From Pseudomonadota bacterium (GTDB lineage Bacteria > Chloroflexota > UBA6077 > JAJPHF01), in the NCBI GenBank assembly GCA_021325365.1, contig JAJPHF010000016.1, forward strand, positions 62,001 to 126,000: 64,000 nucleotides of DNA, in the 5' to 3' direction. Position numbers and translations under genes: made by a program. Shown here piece by piece: positions 1-8,883 of the stretch. Under the pieces are notes generated by a model. The model was given only the letters and a program-made list of their open reading frames with translations. It searched no databases and was not told where the DNA came from. Position 1 is the first letter of the stretch. Each line of letters begins with the position of its first letter.

Positions 1-2
1 CG

Positions 3-2039
3 ACGCCGCCGCGCGACCTCGCCGTCCAGAGCGTGGACGCCCCACCGGTGGTGCGCGAGGCGGAGCCGGTCGAGGCGTCGGTCGCCGTGTACAGCGCGAC
101 GGCCACCGATGCCACGGTGCGCCTGTGGGTGGACACGACCGCGGCCGGCCAGCAGCCGATCGCCCTACAGCCCGGCCTGAACCGCGTGTCGCTGGACACG
201 GCCCTGCGCGGCGCCGGGCTGCACCGGCTCAGCGCCGAGGTCGTGACGGACGGGGGCAGTGCCGAGCTGGCGCAGGCCATCGTGGTGAAGGACCCCGCCC
301 GCGTGCTGGTGCTGGAAGACCGCACGGACGAGGCCCAGCCGCTGGCCAGCGCCCTGCAGGCGGCCGGCCTGAAAGTCGACGTGCGGCACCCCACGAACAA
401 CGCCCGGCCGCTGGACCTGGGGCAGCTCCTGCCCTACGACGGCGTGGTGCTCGACAACGTCGCGGCCAGCACGCTGACCCTCGACCAGCTCCAGGCGCTC
501 GACACCTACGTGCAAAACCTGGGCCGTGGGCTGACCGTCGTCGGCGGCAACACCAGCTACGCGCTCGGCGGCTACACCGGCTCGCTGCTGGAGCAGGCCC
601 TGCCGCTCTCGGCGGACGCGCCGTTCCAGCAGGAGCGCGGGACGCTGGCGATGGTGCTGGTGATCGACCGCTCGGGCAGCATGAGCCTCCGCAGCGACGA
701 CGTGACGAAGATGGCGATGGCGCGCGAGGCGGCCGTGCTGGCGACCGAGACGCTGCGGCCGGACGACCAGCTCGGCGTGATCGCCTTCGACGTGCGCAAC
801 GACTGGATCGTGCCCCTGAATTCGATAACGGCCAATGGCGGGCTGGCGGCCGTGCAGCAAGCTATCGGCACGATCGAGGCCGACGGCGGCACCGACATCT
901 ACCCGGCGCTCCAGCGCGCCTACGACGCCATCGCGGCGACCGACGCGCAGTTCAAGCACGTCATCCTGCTTAGCGACGGCCAGTCCTGGGGCAGCAACTG
1001 GGACAGCCTGCTCGCGCAGTACCGCGCCAGCGGCGTCACGCTGAGCACCATCGGCATCGGCCAGGACATCGACGCGAACCTGATGTCGCTGCTCGCGCGC
1101 GGCGGGCTGGGCCGCTACTACTTCACCGACCGAGTGCGCGAGATCCCGCGCATCATGATGCGCGAGACGAACGTGGTGACACGCCCGGTGGCGATGGAGG
1201 GCCGTGTGCAGCCGCGCCTGGGCGCCGACAGCCCGCTGTTGCGCTCGCTCTCGCCCAGTGAGCTGCCGGCGCTGAACGGCTACGTGGTGACGACGCCGAA
1301 GCCGACCGCCGAGGTGGCGCTATGGTCCGAGCGCGGCGACCCGCTGCTCGCCAGCTGGCAGTACGGGCTGGGGCGCGTGGCGGCCTGGAGCGCCGACGCC
1401 GGGCCCGCCTGGAGCAGCGAGTGGCTGACCTGGCCGCGCTTCGGGCAGTTCTGGAGCCAGATCGTGCGCTGGACCCTCGCGCCGCCCGAGCAGGGCGACC
1501 TGCGCGTGCTGGCGCAGCAGCAGGGCCACAGCGGCGACGGGCGCTCCACGCAGGTGCAAGTGACGGTGGAGGCGCTGCGCGAGGACGGCTCGTTCCTCGA
1601 TCGCGCGCCCACGGAGGCGCGCATCCGGCCGCCGAGCCAGGCGCGGGGCAGCACGGTGGCACGGCTGCCGCTGCAGCAGGTGGCGCCCGGCCGCTACGAG
1701 AATAGCTTCCTGGCACGCGAGCCGGGCGTGTACGGTGTGGACGTGGTGCAGCAGCTGCCCGGCGGGGCCGAGCGGCACGAGCTAGCGGGCGTCACCGTGC
1801 CGGCCGACCCGGAGCACGCGCACGCCGGCTCGAACCGCGCGCTGCTCGGTCGTCTGACCCACGAGACGGGCGGACGGCTGCTCCAGGACGCGAAACAAGT
1901 CTTCGCCCGCGACGCCAGCCTGCGCGCCGCCCCGCAGGGCGAGCGCTGGGACTCCCTCACGCCGCTGCTGGCCGCCCTCGCGCTGCTCCTCTTCCCCCTC
2001 GACGTCGCCGCCCGCCGCCTGCGCCTGTTCGGGGGCTGA
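3..2039 (+). CDS. vWA-domain protein with amidotransferase-like fold (5' truncated)
   Basis: The reading frame is open to the left edge, so the N-terminus lies outside the window; the first GTG is at 33. Numbering from that GTG, a CARDB-like beta domain (about 1-85) is followed by a glutamine-amidotransferase-like alpha/beta domain (about 90-200). A von Willebrand A domain follows, with MIDAS motif D-R-S-G-S near residue 211. A further amidotransferase-like segment covers about 390-480, and one membrane helix lies at the extreme C-terminus (about 645-662). The layout resembles the large vWA membrane proteins often found next to BatA-type/MoxR clusters; those neighbours would lie upstream. Function unknown: a periplasmic or surface metal-dependent adhesion/assembly role is inferred. 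No enzymatic triad was identified. Confidence 0.85.
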   Translation, partial: TPPRDLAVQSVDAPPVVREAEPVEASVAVYSATATDATVRLWVDTTAAGQQPIALQPGLNRVSLDTALRGAGLHRLSAEVVTDGGSAELAQAIVVKDPARVLVLEDRTDEAQPLASALQAAGLKVDVRHPTNNARPLDLGQLLPYDGVVLDNVAASTLTLDQLQALDTYVQNLGRGLTVVGGNTSYALGGYTGSLLEQALPLSADAPFQQERGTLAMVLVIDRSGSMSLRSDDVTKMAMAREAAVLATETLRPDDQLGVIAFDVRNDWIVPLNSITANGGLAAVQQAIGTIEADGGTDIYPALQRAYDAIAATDAQFKHVILLSDGQSWGSNWDSLLAQYRASGVTLSTIGIGQDIDANLMSLLARGGLGRYYFTDRVREIPRIMMRETNVVTRPVAMEGRVQPRLGADSPLLRSLSPSELPALNGYVVTTPKPTAEVALWSERGDPLLASWQYGLGRVAAWSADAGPAWSSEWLTWPRFGQFWSQIVRWTLAPPEQGDLRVLAQQQGHSGDGRSTQVQVTVEALREDGSFLDRAPTEARIRPPSQARGSTVARLPLQQVAPGRYENSFLAREPGVYGVDVVQQLPGGAERHELAGVTVPADPEHAHAGSNRALLGRLTHETGGRLLQDAKQVFARDASLRAAPQGERWDSLTPLLAALALLLFPLDVAARRLRLFGG

Positions 2040-2112
2040 GCCGCCCGCGCTTGCTCGCGCACCGCATCAAGGCGGATAGTCTCTCCCAACCCATGGGGAA
2101 GGAGAGCCAAGG

Positions 2113-3285
2113 ATGCAGCTCGAACGGCAGCGCGACAATCAACAATGGCTGCTCGACTATCTCGTGAAGGTGACGGGGCGGACGCAGAACTTCTTCGACG
2201 ACGGCCGCACGGTGCCGCCCGAGGTGAAGAGCTACGCCATGATCCCCCGCGCGCTCGGGAAGGAGGCCGCGCACCGCGAGGCCATCGCCCGCGCCGCCGA
2301 GGCTGCCGGCCACCTGCACACCGCCCGCGAGGCCTACTGGGCCGCCGCGGACACCTACCGCGAGGCGCAGCACGCGATCTTCGAGGATGACAACGCCCAG
2401 AAGATCCACTACTGGAACAAAGTGGACGCGTGCTACGACAAGGTCATCGCCTATAGCGACTACCCGATCGAGCGTGTCGAGATCCCCTTCGAGGGCCGCT
2501 CGCTCGCGGCGCTGGTCCACTTGCAGCCCGACCGCCGCCCGGCGCCGTTCGTGCTCTACATCCCCGGCATGGACGGCACCAAGGAGAACGCGCTCGACCC
2601 GCTGCACAACGTCTTCCTCGACCGCGGCTTCCACGTGCTGGCGCTCGACGGCCCGGGCCAGGGCAGCAGCAACCTGCGCAAGATTCGCGTGACGGCCGAC
2701 AACTACGAGCGCGCCGGCCAGGCGGCGATCGACTACATCGCCCGACGGCCCGAGCTGGAGGGCGACCGGATCGCCGTCGTCGGCTCGAGCATGGGCACCT
2801 TCTGGGGCGCGCGCCTCTGCGCGCTCGATTCGCGCGTGAAAGCCTGCGCGACAGCGCGCGCCTGCTGGGGCCCGAAGACGCACATCTTCAACCAGGCCTC
2901 GCCGCGCTTCAAGCAGGTCTTCATGTACATGGCGGGCATCCACGACGAGGCGGCCTTCGACGCGATGGCCGAGCAGATGACGCTCGACGGCTGGGGCGCG
3001 CGTATCCACTGCCCGTCGCTCCTCGTCACCGGCGAGTACGACCCGCTCACCTATCTGGAGGAGACGGAGGCGTTCTTCGCGGAGATCGCCGGGCCGAAGG
3101 AGCTGTGGGTGTTCGAGAACGAGGCGCACGGCCTGGCGAACATGAAGGCGCTTGGCGGCCTGCACCTCTACGGCTTCATGCTCGACTGGGTGCGCGACGC
3201 CCTCGACGGCCGCTTCGGCCCGGGCTACCAGCGCCGCGTGCTGATCCCGCAGCGCGGCCTCGGCCCCTACTCGCCGGCGGAGTAG
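2113..3285 (+). CDS. alpha/beta hydrolase (FrsA/dihydropseudooxynicotine-hydrolase-like)
   Basis: A 390-aa serine hydrolase. The N-terminal 130 residues are helical, as in alpha/beta hydrolases that carry a helical cap before the core (FrsA, 2,6-dihydroxypseudooxynicotine hydrolase). The nucleophile elbow is G224-S-S226-M-G228. The likely acid is D310 (in GEYDPLT) and the likely histidine H339 (in NEAHG), so the triad is complete and correctly spaced. No signal peptide, so cytosolic. The substrate is unknown; the family includes C-C bond hydrolases as well as esterases. The start follows GGAAGGAGAG with good spacing. The gene stands alone, in the same direction as the SBP gene downstream but separated from it by a long GC palindrome. 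Confidence 0.9.
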   Translation: MQLERQRDNQQWLLDYLVKVTGRTQNFFDDGRTVPPEVKSYAMIPRALGKEAAHREAIARAAEAAGHLHTAREAYWAAADTYREAQHAIFEDDNAQKIHYWNKVDACYDKVIAYSDYPIERVEIPFEGRSLAALVHLQPDRRPAPFVLYIPGMDGTKENALDPLHNVFLDRGFHVLALDGPGQGSSNLRKIRVTADNYERAGQAAIDYIARRPELEGDRIAVVGSSMGTFWGARLCALDSRVKACATARACWGPKTHIFNQASPRFKQVFMYMAGIHDEAAFDAMAEQMTLDGWGARIHCPSLLVTGEYDPLTYLEETEAFFAEIAGPKELWVFENEAHGLANMKALGGLHLYGFMLDWVRDALDGRFGPGYQRRVLIPQRGLGPYSPAE

Positions 3286-3386
3286 CGCCCCGTCCCGGCT
3301 GGAATGGCGACCGACCGGCGCCGCCGTGAACGACGAGCCAGCAGCCAGTCCTCGATTGCCCGGCCCAAGGGAGAGTGAGATGGCGA

Positions 3387-3420
3387 CCGGCGCGGCCCGC
3401 CCCGGGGCGGGCCGCGCCGG
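3387..3420. terminator. 34-bp perfect GC palindrome, possible terminator
   Basis: 17 bp are followed directly by their exact reverse complement (centre CCCC/GGGG), 102 bp after the hydrolase stop and 26 bp before the next promoter -10. It could end the hydrolase transcript or act as an operator; no T-tract follows. The preceding stretch around 3323-3350 holds a degraded relative of the GCCGCCGTGAACGGCGG dispersed element. Confidence 0.4.
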
Positions 3421-3445
3421 CGCGGGCGCGGCCAGTGCGCGTTGC

Positions 3446-3454
3446 TGGTAGAAT
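3446..3454 (+). promoter_or_regulatory. extended -10 promoter of the first SBP gene
   Basis: TGgTAGAAT matches an extended -10 (TGnTATAAT). It lies 33 nt before the ATG at 3488. No recognisable -35 is present, as is usual for extended -10 promoters. The same core appears before several other genes in this window. Confidence 0.5.
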
Positions 3455-3487
3455 GGCATGCTTCAGGCGCCCGAGGAGGCTACCGAC

Positions 3488-4609
3488 ATGCCGCTCCTAG
3501 CGGGTCCGCGAACGTTACGGCGCCGCGGTCGCGCGTGGCGGCGCGGCTGGCTGCCGCTAGCGGCGCTCGCCGCCGCGCTGCTCGTCGCCTGCGGCGGCGC
3601 GAGCGCGACCCCGGCGGCGCCCGCCGCGCCGGCGCCCGCGGCCCAGCCGACGGCAGGCGGCAGCCAGCCCGCCGCCGCACAGCCGACGCAGCCGCCGGCG
3701 CCGGCCACCATCACGCTCTCCTTCCCCTCGCGCAGCGCGCCGCAGGTGCTGCCGATCATCGCCCAGGAGGAGGGCTTCCTGCCCCGGCAGGGCGTCCAGC
3801 TGGAGTCGACGTTCTTCCAGGGCGGGCCGCCCGCCCTGCAGGCGATGATGGCCGGGGCGGCCGACCTCACTTCGCAGATCACCGGCACCACGATCAACGC
3901 CATTGGCAACGGCGCCGACATCGCCATCGTCATGGGGTTGCAGGCCGATCCCGACTACCAGCTCTACGGCCGCTCGGACATCGCGACCGTCCAGCAGCTT
4001 GACGGCAAGCGCGTCGCCGCGGCCGACCCCGGCTCCGAGCTGAACACGCTCGTGCGCAAGACGCTCTCGTACTACGGCCTGCCGCCCGATCGCTACGACC
4101 TGCTGCCCATCGGCGCGACGAACAACCGCTATACGGCGCTCATCCAGGGCGCCGTGGACGCGACGCTGCTCTCGGTGCCGCTCACGTTCGACGCCGAGTC
4201 GCGCGGCATGAAGTACCTCGGCACCACGAGCGATGCAGTGCCCAACTACATGTTCACCACCGTCGCCGCCAAGCGCGATTGGGCGCGGCAAAACGCCGAC
4301 GCGCTGGTACGGTTCATTCGCGGCTACCAGGAGTTCCTCGAGTGGATGCAGGACCCGGCCAACCGCGACAAGATGGTGGACTACTGGGTGAAGCTGAGCG
4401 GCGCCAGCGAGGAAGCGGGCGGGCAGACCTACGACACTTACGTCGCCGGCCCGCTGAAGAACAAGGTGATCTCGCCGGACGCCGGCGTGGACCGCGACGG
4501 CGTGAAGGCGGTCATCGACATCATGCTGGAAGCCGACATCCTGAAGCGCCCGCTCACGGTAGACGACGTGGTGGACCTCTCCTACCTCGAGCGCGCCAGC
4601 CAACGCTAG
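3488..4609 (+). CDS. ABC-type substrate-binding lipoprotein (SsuA/THI5/NMT1-like)
   Basis: A 373-aa exported lipoprotein. An Arg-rich n-region and a hydrophobic stretch end in a lipobox (LLVAC), followed by an Ala/Pro/Gln-rich linker of about 40 residues. The rest is a type II periplasmic-binding fold of the SsuA/THI5 family, which binds organic sulfonates, pyrimidines, aromatic acids and similar small molecules. The ATG at 3488 is preferred over that at 3458 because GAGGAGG precedes it by 8 nt. The gene ends 8 nt before the M24 hydrolase start, so the two are probably cotranscribed and the ligand may be that enzyme's substrate. No permease or ATPase is adjacent. Confidence 0.88.
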   Translation: MPLLAGPRTLRRRGRAWRRGWLPLAALAAALLVACGGASATPAAPAAPAPAAQPTAGGSQPAAAQPTQPPAPATITLSFPSRSAPQVLPIIAQEEGFLPRQGVQLESTFFQGGPPALQAMMAGAADLTSQITGTTINAIGNGADIAIVMGLQADPDYQLYGRSDIATVQQLDGKRVAAADPGSELNTLVRKTLSYYGLPPDRYDLLPIGATNNRYTALIQGAVDATLLSVPLTFDAESRGMKYLGTTSDAVPNYMFTTVAAKRDWARQNADALVRFIRGYQEFLEWMQDPANRDKMVDYWVKLSGASEEAGGQTYDTYVAGPLKNKVISPDAGVDRDGVKAVIDIMLEADILKRPLTVDDVVDLSYLERASQR

Positions 4610-4617
4610 GAGTACGC

Positions 4618-5763
4618 ATGGCCGATCGTTCGCTGTATCCCACGTTCTCGGAGGCCGAGTTTGCGCGCCGGCACGCCGCGGTGCGGGCGATCCTGGGCGA
4701 CGCAGACGCCGCGGCGCTAGTCGTCTACGGCGGCCGCAGCCTGGAGGTGCAGTACCTGACCGGCTGGCCCGGCACGCGCGAGGTGTACCTGATCTTCCCG
4801 CGGGAGGGGCCGCCGACGCTGTTCGTGCAGCTCTTCAACCACCTGCCGAACGCGCAGCGCATGGCGGTGATCGACGACGTGCGCTGGGGCGGCACCAGCT
4901 CGCCGGACAGCGTGATCGCGAACCTGAAGGAGCGCGGCATCGAGCGCGGGCGCGTGGGGCTGGTCGGCCCCGTGCCCTGGCAGCACTACAACAAGCTGCG
5001 CGAGGGCTTGCCAGGCGTCGAGTTCGTGGACCTAACGACGCCCTTGCGGCGGCTGGAGACGGTGAAGAGCGACGAGGAGATCGAGCGCATCCGCATCGCC
5101 GCGCGCTACAGCGACCAGGCGATGTGGGCGCTAGAGGAGCAGGTGCGGCCGGGGCTGCGCGAGGAGCAGCTGGCGCACATCGTGGAGTCGGCCTACAGTC
5201 CCGAGGGCGGCACGCACGGCATCCACTTCATGGCGACCACGCCGATGCGGAATCCCGCGATCGGCGTGCCGTCGCAGGTGCAGGCACGGCGCGTGATCGA
5301 GCCCGGCGACGTGCTGATCACCGAGATCAGCGGCGGCTACTGGGGCTACACGGGCCAGATCCACCGCGCCTACGCGATCGGCGCCGAGCCGACGCCGGAG
5401 TACCAACGCATTCACGACGTGGCGGTCGAGGGCTACGAGCGGGTGCGGGACGTCATCCGCGACGGCGCGACCGCCGAGGACGTGCTGAACGCCGCCCAGG
5501 TGATCCACGATCGTGGCTTCACGATCTATGACGATCTGCTGCACGGCGCGAACCAGTTCCCGCCGATCCTGCGGACGCGGCCCACCTCGCGCGGGCCGGT
5601 GCCGCCGTTCACGTTCCGCGAGAACATGGTCGTGGTGATCCAGCCCAACGTCGTGACCGACGACGCGCGCATGGGCCTGCAAGTGGGCGAGACGCTGCTC
5701 GTCACGAAGACCGGCACCGAGCGCCTGCACGACTACCCGATGAAGTTCGTGGTCTGCCGCTAG
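4618..5763 (+). CDS. M24-family (creatinase/Xaa-Pro peptidase fold) hydrolase, altered metal site
   Basis: 381 aa with an N-terminal creatinase-type domain (1-140) and a C-terminal pita-bread domain. Where M24 metallopeptidases have D-D-H-E-E as metal ligands, this protein shows E236, Q247, H309, Q342 and E358. Three of five ligands are therefore changed, two to Gln, and a normal dimetal site is unlikely. Creatinase is a known metal-free member with a catalytic His, so a metal-independent amidinohydrolase or amidase is more plausible than a prolidase. The start is fixed by AGGAG, which overlaps the SBP stop at 4609. The pair suggests uptake and hydrolysis of one compound. Substrate unknown. 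Confidence 0.85.
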   Translation: MADRSLYPTFSEAEFARRHAAVRAILGDADAAALVVYGGRSLEVQYLTGWPGTREVYLIFPREGPPTLFVQLFNHLPNAQRMAVIDDVRWGGTSSPDSVIANLKERGIERGRVGLVGPVPWQHYNKLREGLPGVEFVDLTTPLRRLETVKSDEEIERIRIAARYSDQAMWALEEQVRPGLREEQLAHIVESAYSPEGGTHGIHFMATTPMRNPAIGVPSQVQARRVIEPGDVLITEISGGYWGYTGQIHRAYAIGAEPTPEYQRIHDVAVEGYERVRDVIRDGATAEDVLNAAQVIHDRGFTIYDDLLHGANQFPPILRTRPTSRGPVPPFTFRENMVVVIQPNVVTDDARMGLQVGETLLVTKTGTERLHDYPMKFVVCR

Positions 5764-5802
5764 AGCAGCTTCCACCCAAAGTCAGGCGCCGGCGGGTGGT
5801 AG

Positions 5803-5925
5803 TGGTAGGGGCGGGTTTCACGCCCGCCCGCGGCCGTTGAGGCCGCAGCCCCGGCGCCGGCCGACGCTCGGCCTGGCTGCAAACTGCCGTAAGCCTCTGG
5901 GGGGAAGAGGTTCGACGTAGTCAAC
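5803..5925. repeat. dispersed GC hairpin region between convergent genes
   Basis: This gap of about 190 bp between convergent genes holds a GGGCGGG-TTTCAC-GCCCGCCC type hairpin near 5810-5830 and an imperfect inverted repeat around 5909-5926 (GGTT-cGAC-GTA-GTC-AACC). The latter centre is the reverse complement of the TAC-centred hairpin at 39866-39916. These probably act as dispersed repeats and terminators. No gene is visible. Confidence 0.45.
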
Positions 5926-5950
5926 CCTGCTCCCTAGCCGGCTTGCCAGC

Positions 5951-7159
5951 TTAGATGACGCCCGCTGCCGCCAGGCTGGCGATCTCGGCCGGACTCAGCC
6001 CGAGCAGGCCGCCGTACACCGCCGCGTTGTGCTCGCCGAGGCCCGGCGCGGGCGTGTGGATGCCGCCGGGCGTGGCGCTCAGCTTCGGCACGATCCCTTG
6101 CATCGGCACGGCCTCGCCGAGACCGGGCTGGTGCTGCTCGACGATCATGCCGCGCGCCGCGTAGTGCGGGTCCTGGGCGATGTCGCGCGCCGTGTAGATG
6201 CGGCCGGCTGGCACGCCCGCCTGGTCCATGACCGCCAGGATCTCGGCGGCCGCGCGCTCGCTCGTCCACTGCGCGATCAGGTCGTCGAGCAGCGTCTGGT
6301 GCGCGCCGCGCGCCTGGTGCGTGGCGAAGCGCGGGTCGGCGGCCCACTCCGGGTGGCCGACGGCCTCCGCCAGCCGCCGGAACACCGCGTCGGCGTTCGC
6401 CGCCACCAGCACCCACTCGCCCTCGCGCGAGGGGTAGACGTTCGACGGGGCGACGCCCGGCAGGACGCTGCCGGTCGGCTCGCGCACCGTGCCGAGCTTC
6501 GTCCACTCGGGCAGGATGCTCTCCATGTAGGCCCACACCGCCTCGTAGATCGCCACGTCCACCACCTGGCCGCGGCCGCTGCCCTGCCGGCCGTCGCGGG
6601 CGTAGAGAGCGAGCAGCGCGCCGAGGCAGCCCATCGTCGCCGCCAGCGCGTCGCCCAGGCTGACGCCCACGCGCACCGGCGGCCGCCCCGGCTCGCCGGT
6701 CAGGTAGCGCAGGCCGCCCATCGCCTCACCGATGGCCCCGAAGCCCGCCTTGTCGCGGTACGGCCCGGTCTGGCCGTAGCCGGTCACCCGCACCAGGATG
6801 AGCCCCGGGTGCGCGGCGCTCAGCGCGTCGTAGCCCAGCCCCCAGCGCTCGAGCGTACCCGGCCGAAAGTTCTCGACCACGACGTCGGCATGCGCGGCAA
6901 GCTGTCGGAAGAGCGCCTGGCCCTCCGGCCGGCGCAGGTCGAGCGTGATCGCCTGCTTGTTGCGCGCCACGATTGGCCAGTACAGGCCGAGCCCCTTGTA
7001 GCGCCCGCCCCACTGGCGCATCAGGTCGCCCTCGCCCGGCAGCTCGACCTTGATGACCTCCGCGCCATAGTCGGCCAGCAGGTGGCCGCAGAAGGGACCG
7101 GCGATTAGGCTGCCCAGCTCGAACACGCGCACGCCCGCCAGGGGCCCGGTCGTCGCCAT
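5951..7159 (-). CDS. CaiB/BaiF family III CoA-transferase
   Basis: 402 aa, the usual length of class III CoA-transferases (formyl-CoA transferase, L-carnitine CoA-transferase, succinyl-CoA:benzylsuccinate CoA-transferase). The N-terminal Rossmann-like half contains RVFELGSLIAGPF and GAEVIKVE. The catalytic aspartate is D170 in the GVSLGD motif, matching Asp169 of formyl-CoA transferase. These enzymes move CoA between carboxylic acids via an aspartyl-CoA anhydride, so this one would activate an organic acid. The ATG at 7159 begins at the conserved N-terminus. Cytosolic and monocistronic. The acid is not identifiable from sequence. Confidence 0.93.
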   Translation of the reverse strand: MATTGPLAGVRVFELGSLIAGPFCGHLLADYGAEVIKVELPGEGDLMRQWGGRYKGLGLYWPIVARNKQAITLDLRRPEGQALFRQLAAHADVVVENFRPGTLERWGLGYDALSAAHPGLILVRVTGYGQTGPYRDKAGFGAIGEAMGGLRYLTGEPGRPPVRVGVSLGDALAATMGCLGALLALYARDGRQGSGRGQVVDVAIYEAVWAYMESILPEWTKLGTVREPTGSVLPGVAPSNVYPSREGEWVLVAANADAVFRRLAEAVGHPEWAADPRFATHQARGAHQTLLDDLIAQWTSERAAAEILAVMDQAGVPAGRIYTARDIAQDPHYAARGMIVEQHQPGLGEAVPMQGIVPKLSATPGGIHTPAPGLGEHNAAVYGGLLGLSPAEIASLAAAGVI

Positions 7160-7201
7160 GTCGCTGCTCCACGGGCGGCCATCTCGCGCCGCCCCGCCGG
7201 G

Positions 7202-7207
7202 ATTCTA
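7202..7207 (-). promoter_or_regulatory. possible -10 for the CoA-transferase
   Basis: TAGAAT on the minus strand, 43 nt upstream of the ATG at 7159. The -35 is poor (CTGCCC at the right distance). Confidence 0.33.
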
Positions 7208-7427
7208 CACGCCGCCCGGCCGCGGGGCAGCCCGCCGGCCGGCGCGCGCGAGCCCGCAAAGGGAGACCCCGAGGCCGGCCGGTCGGCGCGACCACCCAGG
7301 GCCACGAACGTTTACGCGGCGGTTACCAGCCGCAACGCGCGACGCAACGGTCGGCCCCCAGTATCTGAGTTAGGAGCGCGTCGCGGAAAGCCGACGCGCC
7401 GCCAGGACGGCGAATCGGGAGAGCAGG

Positions 7428-7688
7428 ATGAATCTGACAGTACGTGCCGAGACCCGAACTGAGCGATTGGCCCGACTGCTCGCGGCCTGGCGTTACGACC
7501 GCAGCCAGTTGACGCCAGACGACATCGAGTGGCTGCTGGAGCGCGCGCAGGAGGCGATGGAAGCCGGGGTCGGCATCTGCAAGCAGTGCGCCCGCGACCT
7601 GGACGACCCCGGGCTCAAGCTGTGCTGGTACTGCGTGCGCGACGCGAGCTTTCTGGAGGGAGGTGATGAGCTGCGGCCTCTGGACTGA
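7428..7688 (+). CDS. small zinc-ribbon-like protein, unknown function
   Basis: 86 aa, soluble and acidic. A helical N-terminal half precedes two CxxC pairs, C51-x2-C54 and C66-x2-C69, spaced as in a single zinc ribbon. I do not recognise a named family. Small zinc-ribbon proteins often act as nucleic-acid or protein adaptors, but nothing here proves that. A GAGAG-type ribosome site lies a few bases before the ATG. The GC pattern is coding-like. The gene stands alone between the divergent CoA-transferase and the region containing a possible 49-aa ORF. Confidence 0.6.
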   Translation: MNLTVRAETRTERLARLLAAWRYDRSQLTPDDIEWLLERAQEAMEAGVGICKQCARDLDDPGLKLCWYCVRDASFLEGGDELRPLD

Positions 7689-7787
7689 AAGGGCGCCACC
7701 TATCGCCACGGCCGAGCCGATGATTCGCCAGGCGCGTGCGGCTCCGCCAGCCGGTCACCGCGATCTCAGCGCACCAGGAGGCCCACC

Positions 7788-7937
7788 ATGCGGATCGACC
7801 CGCGCCTGAGAGTCGTCGGGGAGCCGCGCGCGGGCCGACGATGCCCCGGCTCGCCGGGGCGCGCGGCCCGCGACCGCGACGCACCGCTGTCCCAAGGAGG
7901 CGGCCTGACGGCAGGCAACGCGGGGGCCAGGGCTTGA
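7788..7937 (+). CDS. possible 49-aa basic small protein
   Basis: An ATG 6 nt after a perfect AGGAGG (7776-7781) opens 49 codons ending in TGA at 7935-7937. The product is Arg/Gly-rich with a Gly/Ala tail and matches no family I know. A strong terminator-like hairpin begins 46 nt after the stop. The ribosome site plus terminator argue for a transcribed small gene. Composition alone cannot separate it from a chance ORF in GC-rich DNA, or from a leader or small RNA. Confidence 0.3.
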   Translation: MRIDPRLRVVGEPRAGRRCPGSPGRAARDRDAPLSQGGGLTAGNAGARA

Positions 7938-7982
7938 GTGCTCGCAGGAGCGTCGCCACTCGCGGCAACTGAATACCGCCCC

Positions 7983-8009
7983 GGGGGCCGGTCGCCAGGA
8001 CCGGCCCCC
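7983..8009 (+). terminator. intrinsic terminator-like hairpin
   Basis: A perfect 11-bp stem (GGGGGCCGGTC / GACCGGCCCCC) with the 5-nt loop GCCAG is followed by TTTAGCGTTT. It lies downstream of the 86-aa and 49-aa ORFs. Confidence 0.55.
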
Positions 8010-8075
8010 TTTAGCGTTTCCGAGAGCGCCATCCCGCGCACCTACAGTGGTTTGCGGGCCGAGCGAGCCGGGCAG

Positions 8076-8113
8076 CGTCGGCCGGGCGGCGGGGGACGAG
8101 CCCCTGCCCTACC
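8076..8113. repeat. dispersed repeat R (copy 1)
   Basis: About 40 bp ending in GACGAGCCCCTGCCCTAC. Related copies lie at 40640-40680 (inverted, two mismatches by eye), 40714-40741 (inverted) and 61013-61046. Internal GGGG..CCCC complementarity allows a short hairpin. The copy lies downstream of the convergent msrA gene. Confidence 0.7.
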
Positions 8114-8143
8114 TATCCGGCCACGTCTGTCGCCAGCACGCGC

Positions 8144-8752
<609 letters not shown>

Positions 8753-8883
8753 CGTCGTGCCCTCCTCACTCTGCCCACATGGTAGAGCCTGGCGCGGTGC
8801 GATCCCAACGGCAGGTCAGGGGCGCCACGGGCACCAACGACGGCTGCGCCGGGCGAGCGGCACCCGGCCACGAGCGGCGCGCG

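Noticed and set aside
1957..3459. 500-codon minus-strand open frame opposite the hydrolase gene
   Set aside because: Composition is typical of an antisense shadow in GC-rich DNA (many His, Arg, Val). The plus-strand hydrolase has a full triad and ribosome site.
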